A stretch of DNA of 64,000 nucleotides from Mobilitalea sibirica (GTDB taxonomy: Bacteria; Bacillota; Clostridia; Lachnospirales; Lachnospiraceae): the NCBI RefSeq assembly GCF_015999265.1, contig NZ_JAEAGR010000013.1:62001-126000 (forward strand), written 5' to 3'. Positions 19,602 through 28,270 of this stretch are shown here, in pieces. How positions within the stretch are numbered: the first letter of the stretch is position 1; every line of letters starts with the position of its first letter. A model generated the notes under the pieces. That model was not told where the DNA came from. It was given only the letters and a program-made list of their open reading frames with translations, and did not search any database. A program made the translations under genes and the position numbers.

Positions 19602-21647
19602 ATGAAAAAAAACAAGCGATTGCTAATAGCCCTTATCTTTCTAGTGATAATGTCCTTTGTAGGATGTAAATCAGATCAAGCATCAACCGATAAGGAAGTT
19701 GTTGATATGACAACAGAAGCTGATGTAACAGCTCCTACAGCTTCTCCTATCCACCCAGAGGAGGATCTCAAGGAATCGGAACCCACCATAGTACCTGAAT
19801 CAACTACTACAGAGGAAACTAATGCTGATACAGCCGCAGATATAACCGAGAAAACCACAGAAGTTAACGATGCTGCGGTTCCATCTCCAAACCCGACTGC
19901 AATTCCAACTCCTATACCAACTGTGACTCCGACTCCTATGCCAACTCCCACCCCGGTTCCTACTTCACCCATCAACCCTATTCCAACTATCACTCCTGCT
20001 CCGACAAAAGCTCCGACTCCTAAGCCGACTGCGACACCGACACCTATACCAATTGCCACTCCAACACCTATCCCAACTGCGACTCCAACACCTATACCAA
20101 CTGCCACTCCGACTCCAAAACCAGCAAAGCAGGATTCTATTACCTCCATTATAAGTACCGGTTTTGAACACGGTACCGATGGATTTAGAGGAAGAAGTCA
20201 GGATGAAATCATATCGGTAACCAACAGCACCTCAAAATACGGTAGCTACAGTTTAAAAGTAACAAATCGTTCCAAAACCTGGCATGGTGCCGAAATCGAC
20301 CTGACCGGAACCCTTAAGCCCGGTAAAACTTATAAAGTAACCGCTTGGGTAAAATACATAACCGGTGCATCGTCCTTACGAATTGATTGTAAGATAAACA
20401 AAAATAACGGTGCAAACTACCTGTCCTTTGGAACGGTTACCGCAACGAAGGACAAATGGACAAAACTGGAGGGTTCTATCATCCTGCCGTCGGATACAAC
20501 CTCTGCTAAATTTTATTTTGAATCAAGTTCAGCCACAGATGATTTTTATCTTGATGAGGTAGAACTGATAGAAGTCATAGAAGCTCCTATAGAGGTTGAT
20601 AATGTATTAAGCATATCCGAGGCTTATAAGAATTATTTCTCTATCGGCGCCGCCACATCAGATGGTGTATTATCTTCACCATTAACTAAATCAATTGTGA
20701 CCTATCAATTCAATACAATTACCATGGAAAATGAGATGAAACCGACCAGTCTTTTGGATTACGCCACTTCATCCTCTGATCTAACAAAATATAATACCAA
20801 TCCTGCTCTAAAGCTTAACAATCTGGACAGATATCTAAAATTTGCTAATGATAATGACTTGAAAGTAAGATTTCATACCCTGATATGGCATAACCAAACC
20901 CCAACATGGTTCTTTACAGAGAATTATTCCACTGCTCCCGGTGCTAAGCTTGCATCTAAGGAAGTCATGCTAAAACGTATGGAAAATTATATAAAGCAGA
21001 TTATGCAGCATGCTAAAAAATACCCCGGTGTAATCTATGCCTGGGATGTAGTAAACGAAGCCATCGATACCGGTCACGGAATGCCCGGTGGTTATCGGTC
21101 CAAGGACAGCTATTGGTATCAGATTATTGGTGAAGAGTTTGTAGAAAAAGCATTCGAATATGCAAGAAAATATGCATATGATGATGCCGGACTTTTCTAT
21201 AATGACTACAACACTTATGAAACTTCCAAACGAACTGCAATATATAATATGGCTAAGAAGCTGATGGAAAAGGATTTAATCGATGGTATCGGTATGCAGT
21301 CCCATATCAGCATGAGCTATCCTTCTTTAAGCGATTACGAAGCTGCGATCCGTAAATACGGGGAGCTTGGTTTGGAAATCCATATCACCGAATTGGATAT
21401 GCATAATAACCAAAATACGGAGGATGCTTTCAATAAACAAGCAACCCGGTATAAAGGTTTATTTGAGATACTAGTAAAACTAAAGAAAGAAAAGATAGCT
21501 GATATCACGAATGTTACCTTCTGGGGTGTTCTGGATTCACAAACATGGTTGACGAATTTTAAGCGGGAAACCAGTTATCCTCTGTTATTTGACAGTAAGG
21601 GTGAACCCAAGCCATGTTTTTATGAGATTTTGGATATAGTACGATAA
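19602..21647 (+). CDS. Endo-1,4-beta-xylanase, GH10, lipoprotein with carbohydrate-binding module
   Basis: 681 residues. Lipoprotein signal peptide with lipobox FVGC (Cys22); acidic Thr-rich stretch (about 25-90); Pro-Thr linker of repeated TPTPIP units (about 95-180); a CBM4/9/22-type module (about 183-330, starting TGFEHGTDGF, with LKVTNRSKTWHGAEIDL); then a complete GH10 barrel (about 335-681). Catalytic acid/base is Glu in WDVVNEA, the nucleophile Glu in HITELDMH; HTLIWHNQTPTWF and the C-terminal FWGVLDSQTWL are also family marks. It cleaves xylan backbone at the outer face of the membrane. It is divergent from moxR. GAGGAAACGACG lies upstream of the ATG. It is a single gene with its own terminator. 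Confidence 0.95.
   Translation: MKKNKRLLIALIFLVIMSFVGCKSDQASTDKEVVDMTTEADVTAPTASPIHPEEDLKESEPTIVPESTTTEETNADTAADITEKTTEVNDAAVPSPNPTAIPTPIPTVTPTPMPTPTPVPTSPINPIPTITPAPTKAPTPKPTATPTPIPIATPTPIPTATPTPIPTATPTPKPAKQDSITSIISTGFEHGTDGFRGRSQDEIISVTNSTSKYGSYSLKVTNRSKTWHGAEIDLTGTLKPGKTYKVTAWVKYITGASSLRIDCKINKNNGANYLSFGTVTATKDKWTKLEGSIILPSDTTSAKFYFESSSATDDFYLDEVELIEVIEAPIEVDNVLSISEAYKNYFSIGAATSDGVLSSPLTKSIVTYQFNTITMENEMKPTSLLDYATSSSDLTKYNTNPALKLNNLDRYLKFANDNDLKVRFHTLIWHNQTPTWFFTENYSTAPGAKLASKEVMLKRMENYIKQIMQHAKKYPGVIYAWDVVNEAIDTGHGMPGGYRSKDSYWYQIIGEEFVEKAFEYARKYAYDDAGLFYNDYNTYETSKRTAIYNMAKKLMEKDLIDGIGMQSHISMSYPSLSDYEAAIRKYGELGLEIHITELDMHNNQNTEDAFNKQATRYKGLFEILVKLKKEKIADITNVTFWGVLDSQTWLTNFKRETSYPLLFDSKGEPKPCFYEILDIVR
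19878..20130 (+). repeat. Degenerate tandem repeat encoding the Pro-Thr linker
   Basis: Imperfect 12-24 base units of the form ccaactcctataccaactg within the xylanase gene. They encode TPTPIPTA repeats that join the anchor to the carbohydrate-binding module. Long antisense frames here (19676-20149) are a by-product of this composition. Confidence 0.75.
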
Positions 21648-21662
21648 CACCTGTGATAAAAA

Positions 21663-21740
21663 GGTGAGGTTTTCCAAGTTACAGCCGGTACATTGATTTA
21701 TTTAAAGTAGCTGTATGACTGTAAAACCTCACTTATTTTA
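21663..21740 (+). terminator. Terminator of the xylanase gene
   Basis: Stem gtgaggtttt / aaaacctcac with a 50-base loop, followed by ttattttatg, starting 16 bases after the xylanase stop. Confidence 0.65.
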
Positions 21741-21917
21741 TGATTATTTAAATTCATCCAAATATAGCAATATAGTATTTAACTGACAACGTCTGAATTT
21801 TATTAAAACACGAGGTATCATTATTTAAGTATATTTTGTGAACTGCATGGAACCTATTGACTTATTTCCGGAAATGTTTACAATTAATTTCATGAGAATA
21901 GATAGGAGGTAGCAAAA

Positions 21918-23003
21918 TTGAACAAATCAAAAAAATCAATAAAAGCTCCGCAAAAGGCAAAGACCGTAAAGAAGGCAATCGACTCAAAAATATGGATTTC
22001 AATCTCCATTGTTTTGGCTGTGCTTTTATTTGGTGCTGTTTTATTCGATCAGCTATATAAAGCAACCATTATAACAATTGATGAGGACAAGTATTCTATG
22101 GATGACCTCAGTTATTATTTTTATAATGTAGAGACAAGGTATGACTACTATAATCAGATGTTTGGCGGTACTTACTGGGATATGTCCTATGATGAAGCCA
22201 GCGGTACTACTATGAGAGATATCGCAAAGCAGGAGGCTGTGGAAACAGCTCTATATAATGAGATTATGTATCGGGAAGCTGTTGCAGCAGGATATGCTTT
22301 AACATCTGAGGAAACAGAAATCATAGCCAATGATGTGGAATCCATGCGTAATGGGTTATTAACAGACAGACAGATTAGAGAGAACGGTTTTACGAAAGAT
22401 TATTTAACCGAAGTAATCGGTAAAGCCACCTTAGCAAACCGCTACCGAACTGACATTATAGAGACTCTTGAAGTAGATGATGAAGCGATTAAAGCAGGTA
22501 TTAGTCCCGAGGATTATCGTCAATACGACATTGAGTATCTATTCATCTCAACCCAAACAACGGATGAACAAGGTAATACGGTTGATTTAAGTGAAGATGA
22601 AAAAACAGCTGCCTATGAGAAAATCAAAATAATATCTGCTAAGGCAAATGAAACACAAGATTGGTCTTCCTTAATTCCGGAAGGAGAAGAAGAAATAATC
22701 CATCGAAAAGATTATTTTCTGGAAAGTGATACGAAATTTTCCGAGGATTTTGAAGCTGTTATGATGGCTATGGAAAACAATACAGTAAGTGATATTTATG
22801 AAGAAGAGAACGGTTATTATGTTGTTCGTATGATTAATAACAACTCAACAGAAAGCTACGACAGAGAAGTGGAAACAGCAATTACCAATGCTGAAAATGA
22901 AGCCTTCGAAACACATTATAAAGAAAATATTCAAAACAAGTATAATTTCAAAATTAATGACAATGCTTTAAAATCAATTCATATGGGTAGTGTAACCCTT
23001 TAA
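21918..23003 (+). CDS. Membrane-anchored parvulin-like peptidyl-prolyl isomerase/foldase (PrsA/SurA type)
   Basis: 361 residues starting at TTG with GGAGGT 9 bases upstream; no ATG gives a better start. A basic N-terminus (1-27, rich in Lys) precedes one membrane helix (about 28-48), so the rest lies outside the cell. Residues about 55-200 form a SurA-N-like helical domain (YSMDDLSYYFYNVETRYDYY, KATLANRYRTDII). The later part (about 205-330) is parvulin-like, with YLFISTQTTDEQG, DWSSLIPEGE, FSEDFEAVMMAM and NGYYVVRMI. Catalytic His residues of active parvulins are not all evident, so it may act as a chaperone only. It would help fold exported proteins such as the xylanase next to it. Confidence 0.75.
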   Translation: MNKSKKSIKAPQKAKTVKKAIDSKIWISISIVLAVLLFGAVLFDQLYKATIITIDEDKYSMDDLSYYFYNVETRYDYYNQMFGGTYWDMSYDEASGTTMRDIAKQEAVETALYNEIMYREAVAAGYALTSEETEIIANDVESMRNGLLTDRQIRENGFTKDYLTEVIGKATLANRYRTDIIETLEVDDEAIKAGISPEDYRQYDIEYLFISTQTTDEQGNTVDLSEDEKTAAYEKIKIISAKANETQDWSSLIPEGEEEIIHRKDYFLESDTKFSEDFEAVMMAMENNTVSDIYEEENGYYVVRMINNNSTESYDREVETAITNAENEAFETHYKENIQNKYNFKINDNALKSIHMGSVTL

Positions 23004-23081
23004 TATTTTTTCATAAAATACGAATAAATATATCCTTTCGAGCCATAATAACAGTAACTATATGTGAGAAAGGAGATATCT

Positions 23082-23231
23082 ATGGCTAAGAATAAGAATA
23101 ACAACTTAAAAAATAGCGGTAAAAATTCATCTAAGAATTCAAATCGCAACCAGATGAGAAACTCCACCAAGGACTCCCATGCTCAAGTTCCTGATGACTC
23201 ACCAAGCAGAAGTGGCCCGGGTGGAGCATAA
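23082..23231 (+). CDS. Small Asn/Lys-rich protein, possibly spore-associated
   Basis: 49 residues, MAKNKNNNLKNSGKNSSKNS at the start and SPSRSGPGGA at the end. AAAGGAGATATCT gives a strong ribosome binding site, and a perfect terminator follows 26 bases later. The composition (Asn, Lys, Ser; no hydrophobic core) resembles minor small acid-soluble spore proteins or other small spore proteins, but no conserved motif allows a firm call. Confidence 0.6.
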   Translation: MAKNKNNNLKNSGKNSSKNSNRNQMRNSTKDSHAQVPDDSPSRSGPGGA

Positions 23232-23256
23232 ATGTAAAGTAAAATATTCCGTAATA

Positions 23257-23306
23257 GAAAAGTAACCATGAACATCATCTATATTATGTTCATGGTTACT
23301 TTTTTG
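23257..23306 (+). terminator. Strong rho-independent terminator
   Basis: Near-perfect stem aaaagtaaccatgaacat / atgttcatggttactttt (18 bp) with a 10-base loop, followed by tttgttt. Confidence 0.9.
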
Positions 23307-23407
23307 TTTATACGAAGCAAAATATGATCAATGTAAACCAAACCACTAAATAATAATTTGTTGAATGGATATTAATATGCCCGTTCGAAGGCATTCTTTT
23401 GATATTC

Positions 23408-24127
23408 TTACTTTTTCTTCCGTAAAACGCACCAATCTCTATACCCACATTCAGGGCAAGTCATCCAACGGACTTTATTACCGCCGGTGCTAAAGAATGT
23501 CCGTATTAGGGATGGTTTGAAAACGGAGTCGCATTTAGGGCAAATAAACTCAGTATCTTTTAGGGAAAAAGCTGAAATAAACAGGCTGATTATTGCGACG
23601 GATATATATATCGCAAGCCCCCACCAGATACGTGATACTACGAGCCACACCATGAACAAAAGCCCTAAAGCTGCTGCAATTCCCACTCCAACATAAATCA
23701 TGGTTAGCTTTTTCTTGTTGCGAACAATACTCTTCTTTTCCATAATATGTTCTACGTCAAGGATTGTATTTGCTGGAACACTGGCTTTACCTGTGATACT
23801 TTCTTTTATTACAATTATCCTTTCAAGCTGTTTCTGCCGCTCGTCAATTTCGTTAGAAAGTGTTTTTACTTGCTCGTTAAGCAAGAGCGTGAGGATTTTT
23901 TCTGATAGCTCACTCTCCATAACGCTTTTAATTGAATTAAGTGATAGCCCGATTGATTTGAGTGTGCAAATAAGGCGTAGCTTGGTTAGGTCATCGTTGT
24001 TGTATATACGCCTGCCGCCTTCGCTTTCGGCGGACGGATGCAGTACACCTTTTTGGTCGTAAAACTGAACTGTCCGCACCGAAATATTGCACATTTTTGC
24101 CATTTCTCCAGTCGTGTAGTTTGACAT
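23408..24127 (-). CDS. MerR family regulator with membrane helices and C-terminal zinc ribbon
   Basis: 239 residues from MSNYTTGEMAKMCNISVRTV, chosen because AGGAGGTGAATTCT precedes that ATG; an in-frame codon at 24160 has no such site. Residues 1-70 are the MerR winged helix (TVQFYDQKGVLHPSAESEGGRRIY), then a dimerising coiled coil (about 80-120). Instead of an effector domain there are two membrane helices (about 142-165, 168-188) and a zinc ribbon, CPKC..CPEC (about 200-225). A membrane-bound transcription factor that may sense a metal or envelope state is implied; the target is probably its own promoter (inverted repeat at 24165-24191). Confidence 0.85.
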   Translation of the reverse strand: MSNYTTGEMAKMCNISVRTVQFYDQKGVLHPSAESEGGRRIYNNDDLTKLRLICTLKSIGLSLNSIKSVMESELSEKILTLLLNEQVKTLSNEIDERQKQLERIIVIKESITGKASVPANTILDVEHIMEKKSIVRNKKKLTMIYVGVGIAAALGLLFMVWLVVSRIWWGLAIYISVAIISLFISAFSLKDTEFICPKCDSVFKPSLIRTFFSTGGNKVRWMTCPECGYRDWCVLRKKK

Positions 24128-24164
24128 AGAATTCACCTCCTTGCCCCAAGAATAGGGCATTACG

Positions 24165-24191
24165 TTACGTCACGAGCAACAGGTGACGTAA
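24165..24191. promoter_or_regulatory. Inverted repeat, candidate operator of the MerR gene
   Basis: Perfect 9-bp arms ttacgtcac / gtgacgtaa separated by 9 bases, about 40 bases upstream of the MerR start. MerR proteins bind dyads of this kind between the -35 and -10 elements. A third partial copy, ttacg, stands next to the left arm. Confidence 0.6.
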
Positions 24192-24407
24192 AGGGATTTT
24201 TAGTATGACGCAGGGAGATTTTTGCAAAATTCCTCAATCAAAATTATAAATTATCTGTGTTCCCCCATCCAGCCAGAAGCGAATGAGCATACTGTAATTG
24301 TAGCATAGAAATTTGGCTAACTCAATGCGAATCGAAAATATGTACGCATGGCTTTCCTATTCTTAAGATATGTAATATTATTTACAAATAGTTTCCTATG
24401 GTATTAT

Positions 24408-25085
24408 TTAACATTTCGGTTCAATAGCGCCATCACAACCATAGGGAATTAGAAATGTAGGAATACCACTGGCATATGGTGCAATATCGTATTGCTGAAA
24501 ATAAAAAATGACTCCATCCTTTGTTAAATAGTAGTTATTGGACTTAAAATTTTTTGAGACAAGGGTATAATAATCGTCAAAGTATGGATTGTTATCCATC
24601 TCTCTTCCTGATTCAATTTGTTCAATTATATTATTGATTATATGCTCTTTACATTTCGTAGTATATGGAAAGATATCATTTAGTTCCATTCTTTTACTAT
24701 TTGTCAGGCTCCAGGTATCTGAATATCGCAGCGTTAATCCATGGGCTCCCCCTGCATATTCATATTGATCAAAGTATAGACTGATGGCACAATTTTGATT
24801 ATATGTAACGGTATAGTCTACATAAGCTTCAAACTCTCTAATCGGATAACTATTTGCTATAGAATATTCATATTCCACCATGGCCATCTGATATAAATTG
24901 GTTACATTGGATCTTTCATACATCAAAGCCCTTGTCCGATAGTAGGAGTTGAGTTTGTTTAATAACACCTGATAATCCTCTGATATAAATTGAGGATATT
25001 TAATCGTGTATTTCATTATAATGTGATCTTTATAATACATATTCTGTTGAATCACTTTTTCCTTAATAAAAACATGATTTCTCAA
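24408..25085 (-). CDS. DUF3298/DUF4163-type protein
   Basis: 225 residues starting at TTG, with GGGGGG 8 bases upstream. YKDHIIMKYTIKYPQF at the start is DUF4163-like, and the segment EYAGGAHGLTLRYSDTWSL (about 110-128) and the closing AYASGIPTFLIPY region match DUF3298, as in the extracellular part of RsiV and PdaC. Those relatives are anchored outside the cell, but this protein has no signal peptide or membrane helix, so it is either cytoplasmic or shortened. Function unknown. Confidence 0.75.
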   Translation of the reverse strand: MRNHVFIKEKVIQQNMYYKDHIIMKYTIKYPQFISEDYQVLLNKLNSYYRTRALMYERSNVTNLYQMAMVEYEYSIANSYPIREFEAYVDYTVTYNQNCAISLYFDQYEYAGGAHGLTLRYSDTWSLTNSKRMELNDIFPYTTKCKEHIINNIIEQIESGREMDNNPYFDDYYTLVSKNFKSNNYYLTKDGVIFYFQQYDIAPYASGIPTFLIPYGCDGAIEPKC

Positions 25086-25165
25086 TTATTCATCCCCCCT
25101 CTAAAGGTTATCCTTTAGCATATCATATGCACCGTTTATAGCCGTTATTCTTACCGAGGAAGATG

Positions 25166-25196
25166 AAAAAACAGCCACCACATCGGCAGCTGTTTT
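25166..25196 (-). terminator. Terminator of the amt-PII gene
   Basis: Minus-strand stem AAACAGCtgcc / ggtGGCTGTTT followed by TTT, about 95 bases beyond the stop codon. Confidence 0.65.
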
Positions 25197-25290
25197 ATAC
25201 AATACTAATTTTTATGGGTTTTGGGATTTTATTTATATACATTATTTATAAAGAGAAAGATATCACATTTTATTATCTTATATTTGTTTC

Positions 25291-26988
25291 TTAGATCTCA
25301 TCTTCATCCTGAAGAGCATCATAACCAACTTCACCGGTACGTACCTTGATGACATTTTCTACGTCATAAACAAAGATCTTACCGTCACCGATCTCACCGG
25401 TATAGAGGACTTTTCTTGCCTCATTGACAACTGTCTCAACCGGCACCTTACTTACTACAATCTCTACCTGTATTTTCGGTAACAGATTCATTTCCATCGG
25501 AACACCACGATAATATTCTGTAATACCCTTTTGCATACCACAGCCCAGTACGTTAGTAACCGTCATACCGGTAACATCAATGGCATTCATAGCCTGTTTT
25601 AGTGCTTCAAATTTACTTTGTTTTGTTATAATTACTATCTTGGTAAGCTTAGGTTTCGTGCTGTTTGTACTGTCCATTGTGATCGTTGTAACAGGAACCG
25701 TAGCCATCATATCCTTGGCTGCAGCTACCGAAGATATGGAAGATGTTACATTAACAACCGGCATGAAATCTGCATATGCACTAACCAACCCGTGTTCATG
25801 GATATCAAGACCGTTAATCTCTTCTTCTTTTGATACACGAAGTCCATTGGTATACTTAATGATTAAGAAAGTTACTGTTATCGCTACTGCTACCCAAGCT
25901 GCTACGGCAATCACACCGATGACCTGTGTAACCAGCAAAGAAGTTCCTCCGCCATAGAATAAACCGCCGTCCAAAGCAAACAATCCGACTAAAATTGTTC
26001 CTAACGCTCCGCATATACCATGAACGCCTACAGCACCAACAGGATCATCAATTTTTAATACTTTATCTACAAACTCTATACCAAATACTACTGCAACACC
26101 TGCCAGTAGACCAATCATGGCAGCACCAAAGGGTGACACCGCATCACAACCGGCGGTAATTGCAACCAAACCTGCCAGAGAGCCGTTTAAGGTCATGGAT
26201 ACATCCGGCTTTTTATAACGGATCCAGGTTATTACCATAACCGCTATGGATGCCATAGCTGCTGCCATATTCGTAGTAACAAAGATACTTGACATAGCTT
26301 CAATCACGCTGTCTCCGGTTGCCGAAACTGTGGAGCCTGCATTGAATCCGAACCATCCAAACCATAGAATGAATACACCTAAAGCACCAAGCGTTAAGCT
26401 ATGCGCAGGGATTGCTTTTGACTTACCGTTTTTGTCGTATTTTCCAATACGGGGACCTAACATCTTTGCTCCAATCAAGGCTGCCACACCACCAACCATG
26501 TGTACAGCAGTGGATCCGGCAAAGTCATGGAAGCCTCTCTGTGCCAACCAGCCACCACCCCAGATCCAGTGACCGGATACGGGATAGATGATAGCACTGA
26601 TCACCATACTATAGATACAGTAGGATGAAAACTTGGTTCTTTCTGCCATAGCACCGGATACAATCGTCGCTGCTGTAGCACAAAATACCGTCTGAAAGAT
26701 TAAGAATGCCATTAACGGAACTCCGTCAGGTAAAACTCCTGAATAATCTCCTCTTACCATTGGATCGAAGCTACCAAGTAAAAGATTGCTTCCTCCAAAC
26801 ATAATTCCAAATCCTAACAGCCAGTAAACTGCTGTTCCTAGTGAAAAGTCCATAAGGTTTTTCATTATGATGTTACCGGCGTTTTTCGCTCTGGTAAAAC
26901 CCGATTCTACCATTGCAAATCCTGCCTGCATAAAAAATACAAGCGCTGCTGCAATTAGAACCCACATTGTGTTAACTGATGAAAACAT
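25291..26988 (-). CDS. Ammonium channel Amt fused to a PII signalling domain
   Basis: 565 residues. Residues 1-400 are an eleven-helix Amt channel that passes ammonium/ammonia: MQAGFAMVESGFTRAKNAGN at the start, the twin-His region (SGHWIWGGGWL; ...VHGICGALG) and DFAGSTAVHMVGG. Residues about 448-565 form a complete PII (GlnK) domain with the T-loop QKGITEYYRGVPMEMNLLPK and the signature TGEIGDGKIFVYDV. In free GlnK proteins the T-loop plugs the channel when nitrogen is plentiful; here the regulator is covalently attached. The position of the modified Tyr51 of E. coli GlnB is Met, so control by uridylylation is not expected and ATP/ADP/2-oxoglutarate binding must do the work. It is the last gene of the nitrogen island with its own promoter and structured leader. 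Confidence 0.93.
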   Translation of the reverse strand: MFSSVNTMWVLIAAALVFFMQAGFAMVESGFTRAKNAGNIIMKNLMDFSLGTAVYWLLGFGIMFGGSNLLLGSFDPMVRGDYSGVLPDGVPLMAFLIFQTVFCATAATIVSGAMAERTKFSSYCIYSMVISAIIYPVSGHWIWGGGWLAQRGFHDFAGSTAVHMVGGVAALIGAKMLGPRIGKYDKNGKSKAIPAHSLTLGALGVFILWFGWFGFNAGSTVSATGDSVIEAMSSIFVTTNMAAAMASIAVMVITWIRYKKPDVSMTLNGSLAGLVAITAGCDAVSPFGAAMIGLLAGVAVVFGIEFVDKVLKIDDPVGAVGVHGICGALGTILVGLFALDGGLFYGGGTSLLVTQVIGVIAVAAWVAVAITVTFLIIKYTNGLRVSKEEEINGLDIHEHGLVSAYADFMPVVNVTSSISSVAAAKDMMATVPVTTITMDSTNSTKPKLTKIVIITKQSKFEALKQAMNAIDVTGMTVTNVLGCGMQKGITEYYRGVPMEMNLLPKIQVEIVVSKVPVETVVNEARKVLYTGEIGDGKIFVYDVENVIKVRTGEVGYDALQDEDEI

Positions 26989-27095
26989 AATTATCCCTCC
27001 TATTATTTTTGTTAAGCTTCTCTTCTTATTTCATTCCAGGAAGCAATTTTCAGTAATTCCTCTCAAGAAAAATTGTGTCTTAATACTTAAGAATA

Positions 27096-27234
27096 AAGAG
27101 TCTGCCTCGGCAGACTCTCGCTCTGAGCGCGTTCTGCCAAAGGCAGATAATTTCAATACGCGCGAGTGCGCCTCCTGCACGGAGTGCTTATTATATAATA
27201 GGAAATCCGAGGGACTTTCCTATTATATAATAAG
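27096..27234 (-). repeat. Leader repeat, family B copy 1 (upstream of amt-PII)
   Basis: About 140 bp made of hairpins: gagtctgc/gcagactc, tctgcc/ggcaga nested between cgcg arms, and a 19-bp AT-rich stem (attatataataggaaa). Copies lie at 33838-33975 and 41825-42000 in the same orientation, each in the leader of a minus-strand nitrogen or molybdate gene. Here it ends 107 bases before the amt start. Confidence 0.8.
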
Positions 27235-27282
27235 AAAGACGTGTTATCGGGATGAAAATCTCATCACTGATTACACGTCTTT
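27235..27282 (-). terminator. Second leader hairpin of amt-PII
   Basis: Minus-strand stem AAAGACGTGT / ACACGTCTTT with a nested gatga/tcatc hairpin in the loop, followed by cttatt. It directly precedes the repeat, as the terminator-like hairpin does in the modA leader. The sequence GACGCAAAGACGT at its base resembles GACACAGGCGT in modA and GGACAGAGACGT in nifH. Confidence 0.5.
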
Positions 27283-27331
27283 GCGTCATTATGGTGCAAT
27301 AGAATGCCGCGGACATTTTATTGCCAAACAG

Positions 27332-27360
27332 AAAAAGCGCGGTAGTTATTACTACTGCGC
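27332..27360 (-). terminator. Terminator-like hairpin just after the amt-PII promoter
   Basis: Minus-strand stem GCGCaGTAGT / ACTACcGCGC followed by TTTTT, about 18 bases after the predicted transcription start and 340 bases before the gene. A terminator in this place points to attenuation or to a short RNA. Confidence 0.6.
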
Positions 27361-27384
27361 CTTTGCTATTATTTATATTGACAA

Positions 27385-27413
27385 AGTATACTGTCCATTT
27401 TCTGATTTGTCAA
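27385..27413 (-). promoter_or_regulatory. Sigma-A promoter of amt-PII
   Basis: Minus-strand TTGACA (27413-27408), 17-base spacer, TATACT (27390-27385). This is a near-consensus housekeeping promoter; no sigma-54 site is seen. Confidence 0.75.
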
Positions 27414-27463
27414 GACATTTTTTATTTTTTTTGTTAAAAATTGAACTAGCGTTGTCTTTTTCG

Positions 27464-28270
27464 TTATACTGCTCCCTTTAGTTCCTCCAAAACCTGCTTT
27501 TCAACAAAGCGGATTTCTTTCTTACTCATGGCAAATTGAAATATGGATTCACTGCTATGGACAAAGTCATATAAATTACAGTTACCGGCCCTTTCACCGA
27601 TACCGAATAGAGTACAATCAATAAGATCTGCTCCATACTTCGCACCTACGATAGAATTGGATACAGCCATCCCAAGGTCATTATGAATATGTATCTCTAA
27701 TTTCATATCTGTATTCATTCGAATGGTTTCGAGCAACTCCTTCGTCCTTGAGGGTGTTAACACCCCTACTGTATCTGCGATCCGGATGGTATCAACACCT
27801 TCCTTTTTGAGTTCCTTGGTTAAGCTTAACAAAAAACCGATATCTGACCTTGAGGCATCCTCAAACCCTACCGTTACACTTACATTCTGATTTTTTGCCT
27901 CCATGACACATTCAAGAATGTTTTTTAGCACCCATCCCTTATTCTTCTTTAGTTTACTATATATCTGTATGTAGGAGACCGGAGTTCCGATATGAATAAT
28001 ATCCGGTCTACAGATAAGGGAGCGTTTGACATCGTTAATATTCATACGACTCCAAACCGATATCTTAGCTTTTCTTCTGTTTTCCATGATTCGATAGATA
28101 CTTTCTTCCTCTGCTTCCCCAAGCATCGGAATTCCCGCCTCGATCTCATAGACACCGATATCATCCAGTAGCTTTGCTATCTTAACCTTATCTTCTACCT
28201 GCAATGCAATACCGGGGCTTTGTTCTCCATCTCTTAAGGTAGTATCAACGATATGTTTGACCTCTTTCAT
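27464..28270 (-). CDS. nifV: Homocitrate synthase, catalytic part (NifV-alpha)
   Basis: 268 residues, the N-terminal TIM-barrel half of a homocitrate synthase. DTTLRDGEQSPG (substrate and metal site, about 9-20), YEIEAGIPMLGEAE, and the metal-binding HIHNDLG (near 195) are present; GIGERAGNCNLYD closes the barrel. It condenses acetyl-CoA with 2-oxoglutarate to homocitrate, the organic part of FeMo-cofactor. It overlaps the NifV-omega gene by 26 bases. The same split and gene order (omega before alpha) is known in Clostridium pasteurianum. Confidence 0.9.
   Translation of the reverse strand: MKEVKHIVDTTLRDGEQSPGIALQVEDKVKIAKLLDDIGVYEIEAGIPMLGEAEEESIYRIMENRRKAKISVWSRMNINDVKRSLICRPDIIHIGTPVSYIQIYSKLKKNKGWVLKNILECVMEAKNQNVSVTVGFEDASRSDIGFLLSLTKELKKEGVDTIRIADTVGVLTPSRTKELLETIRMNTDMKLEIHIHNDLGMAVSNSIVGAKYGADLIDCTLFGIGERAGNCNLYDFVHSSESIFQFAMSKKEIRFVEKQVLEELKGAV

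Noticed and set aside
19676-20149. 157-codon minus-strand frame rich in Gly and Val
   Set aside because: It is the antisense of the Pro-Thr linker of the xylanase; the composition follows from the repeats.
28245-28270. NifV read as one gene broken by a frameshift
   Set aside because: Both parts have good starts, the order is omega then alpha (not N- then C-terminal), and the same split is known in Clostridium pasteurianum.
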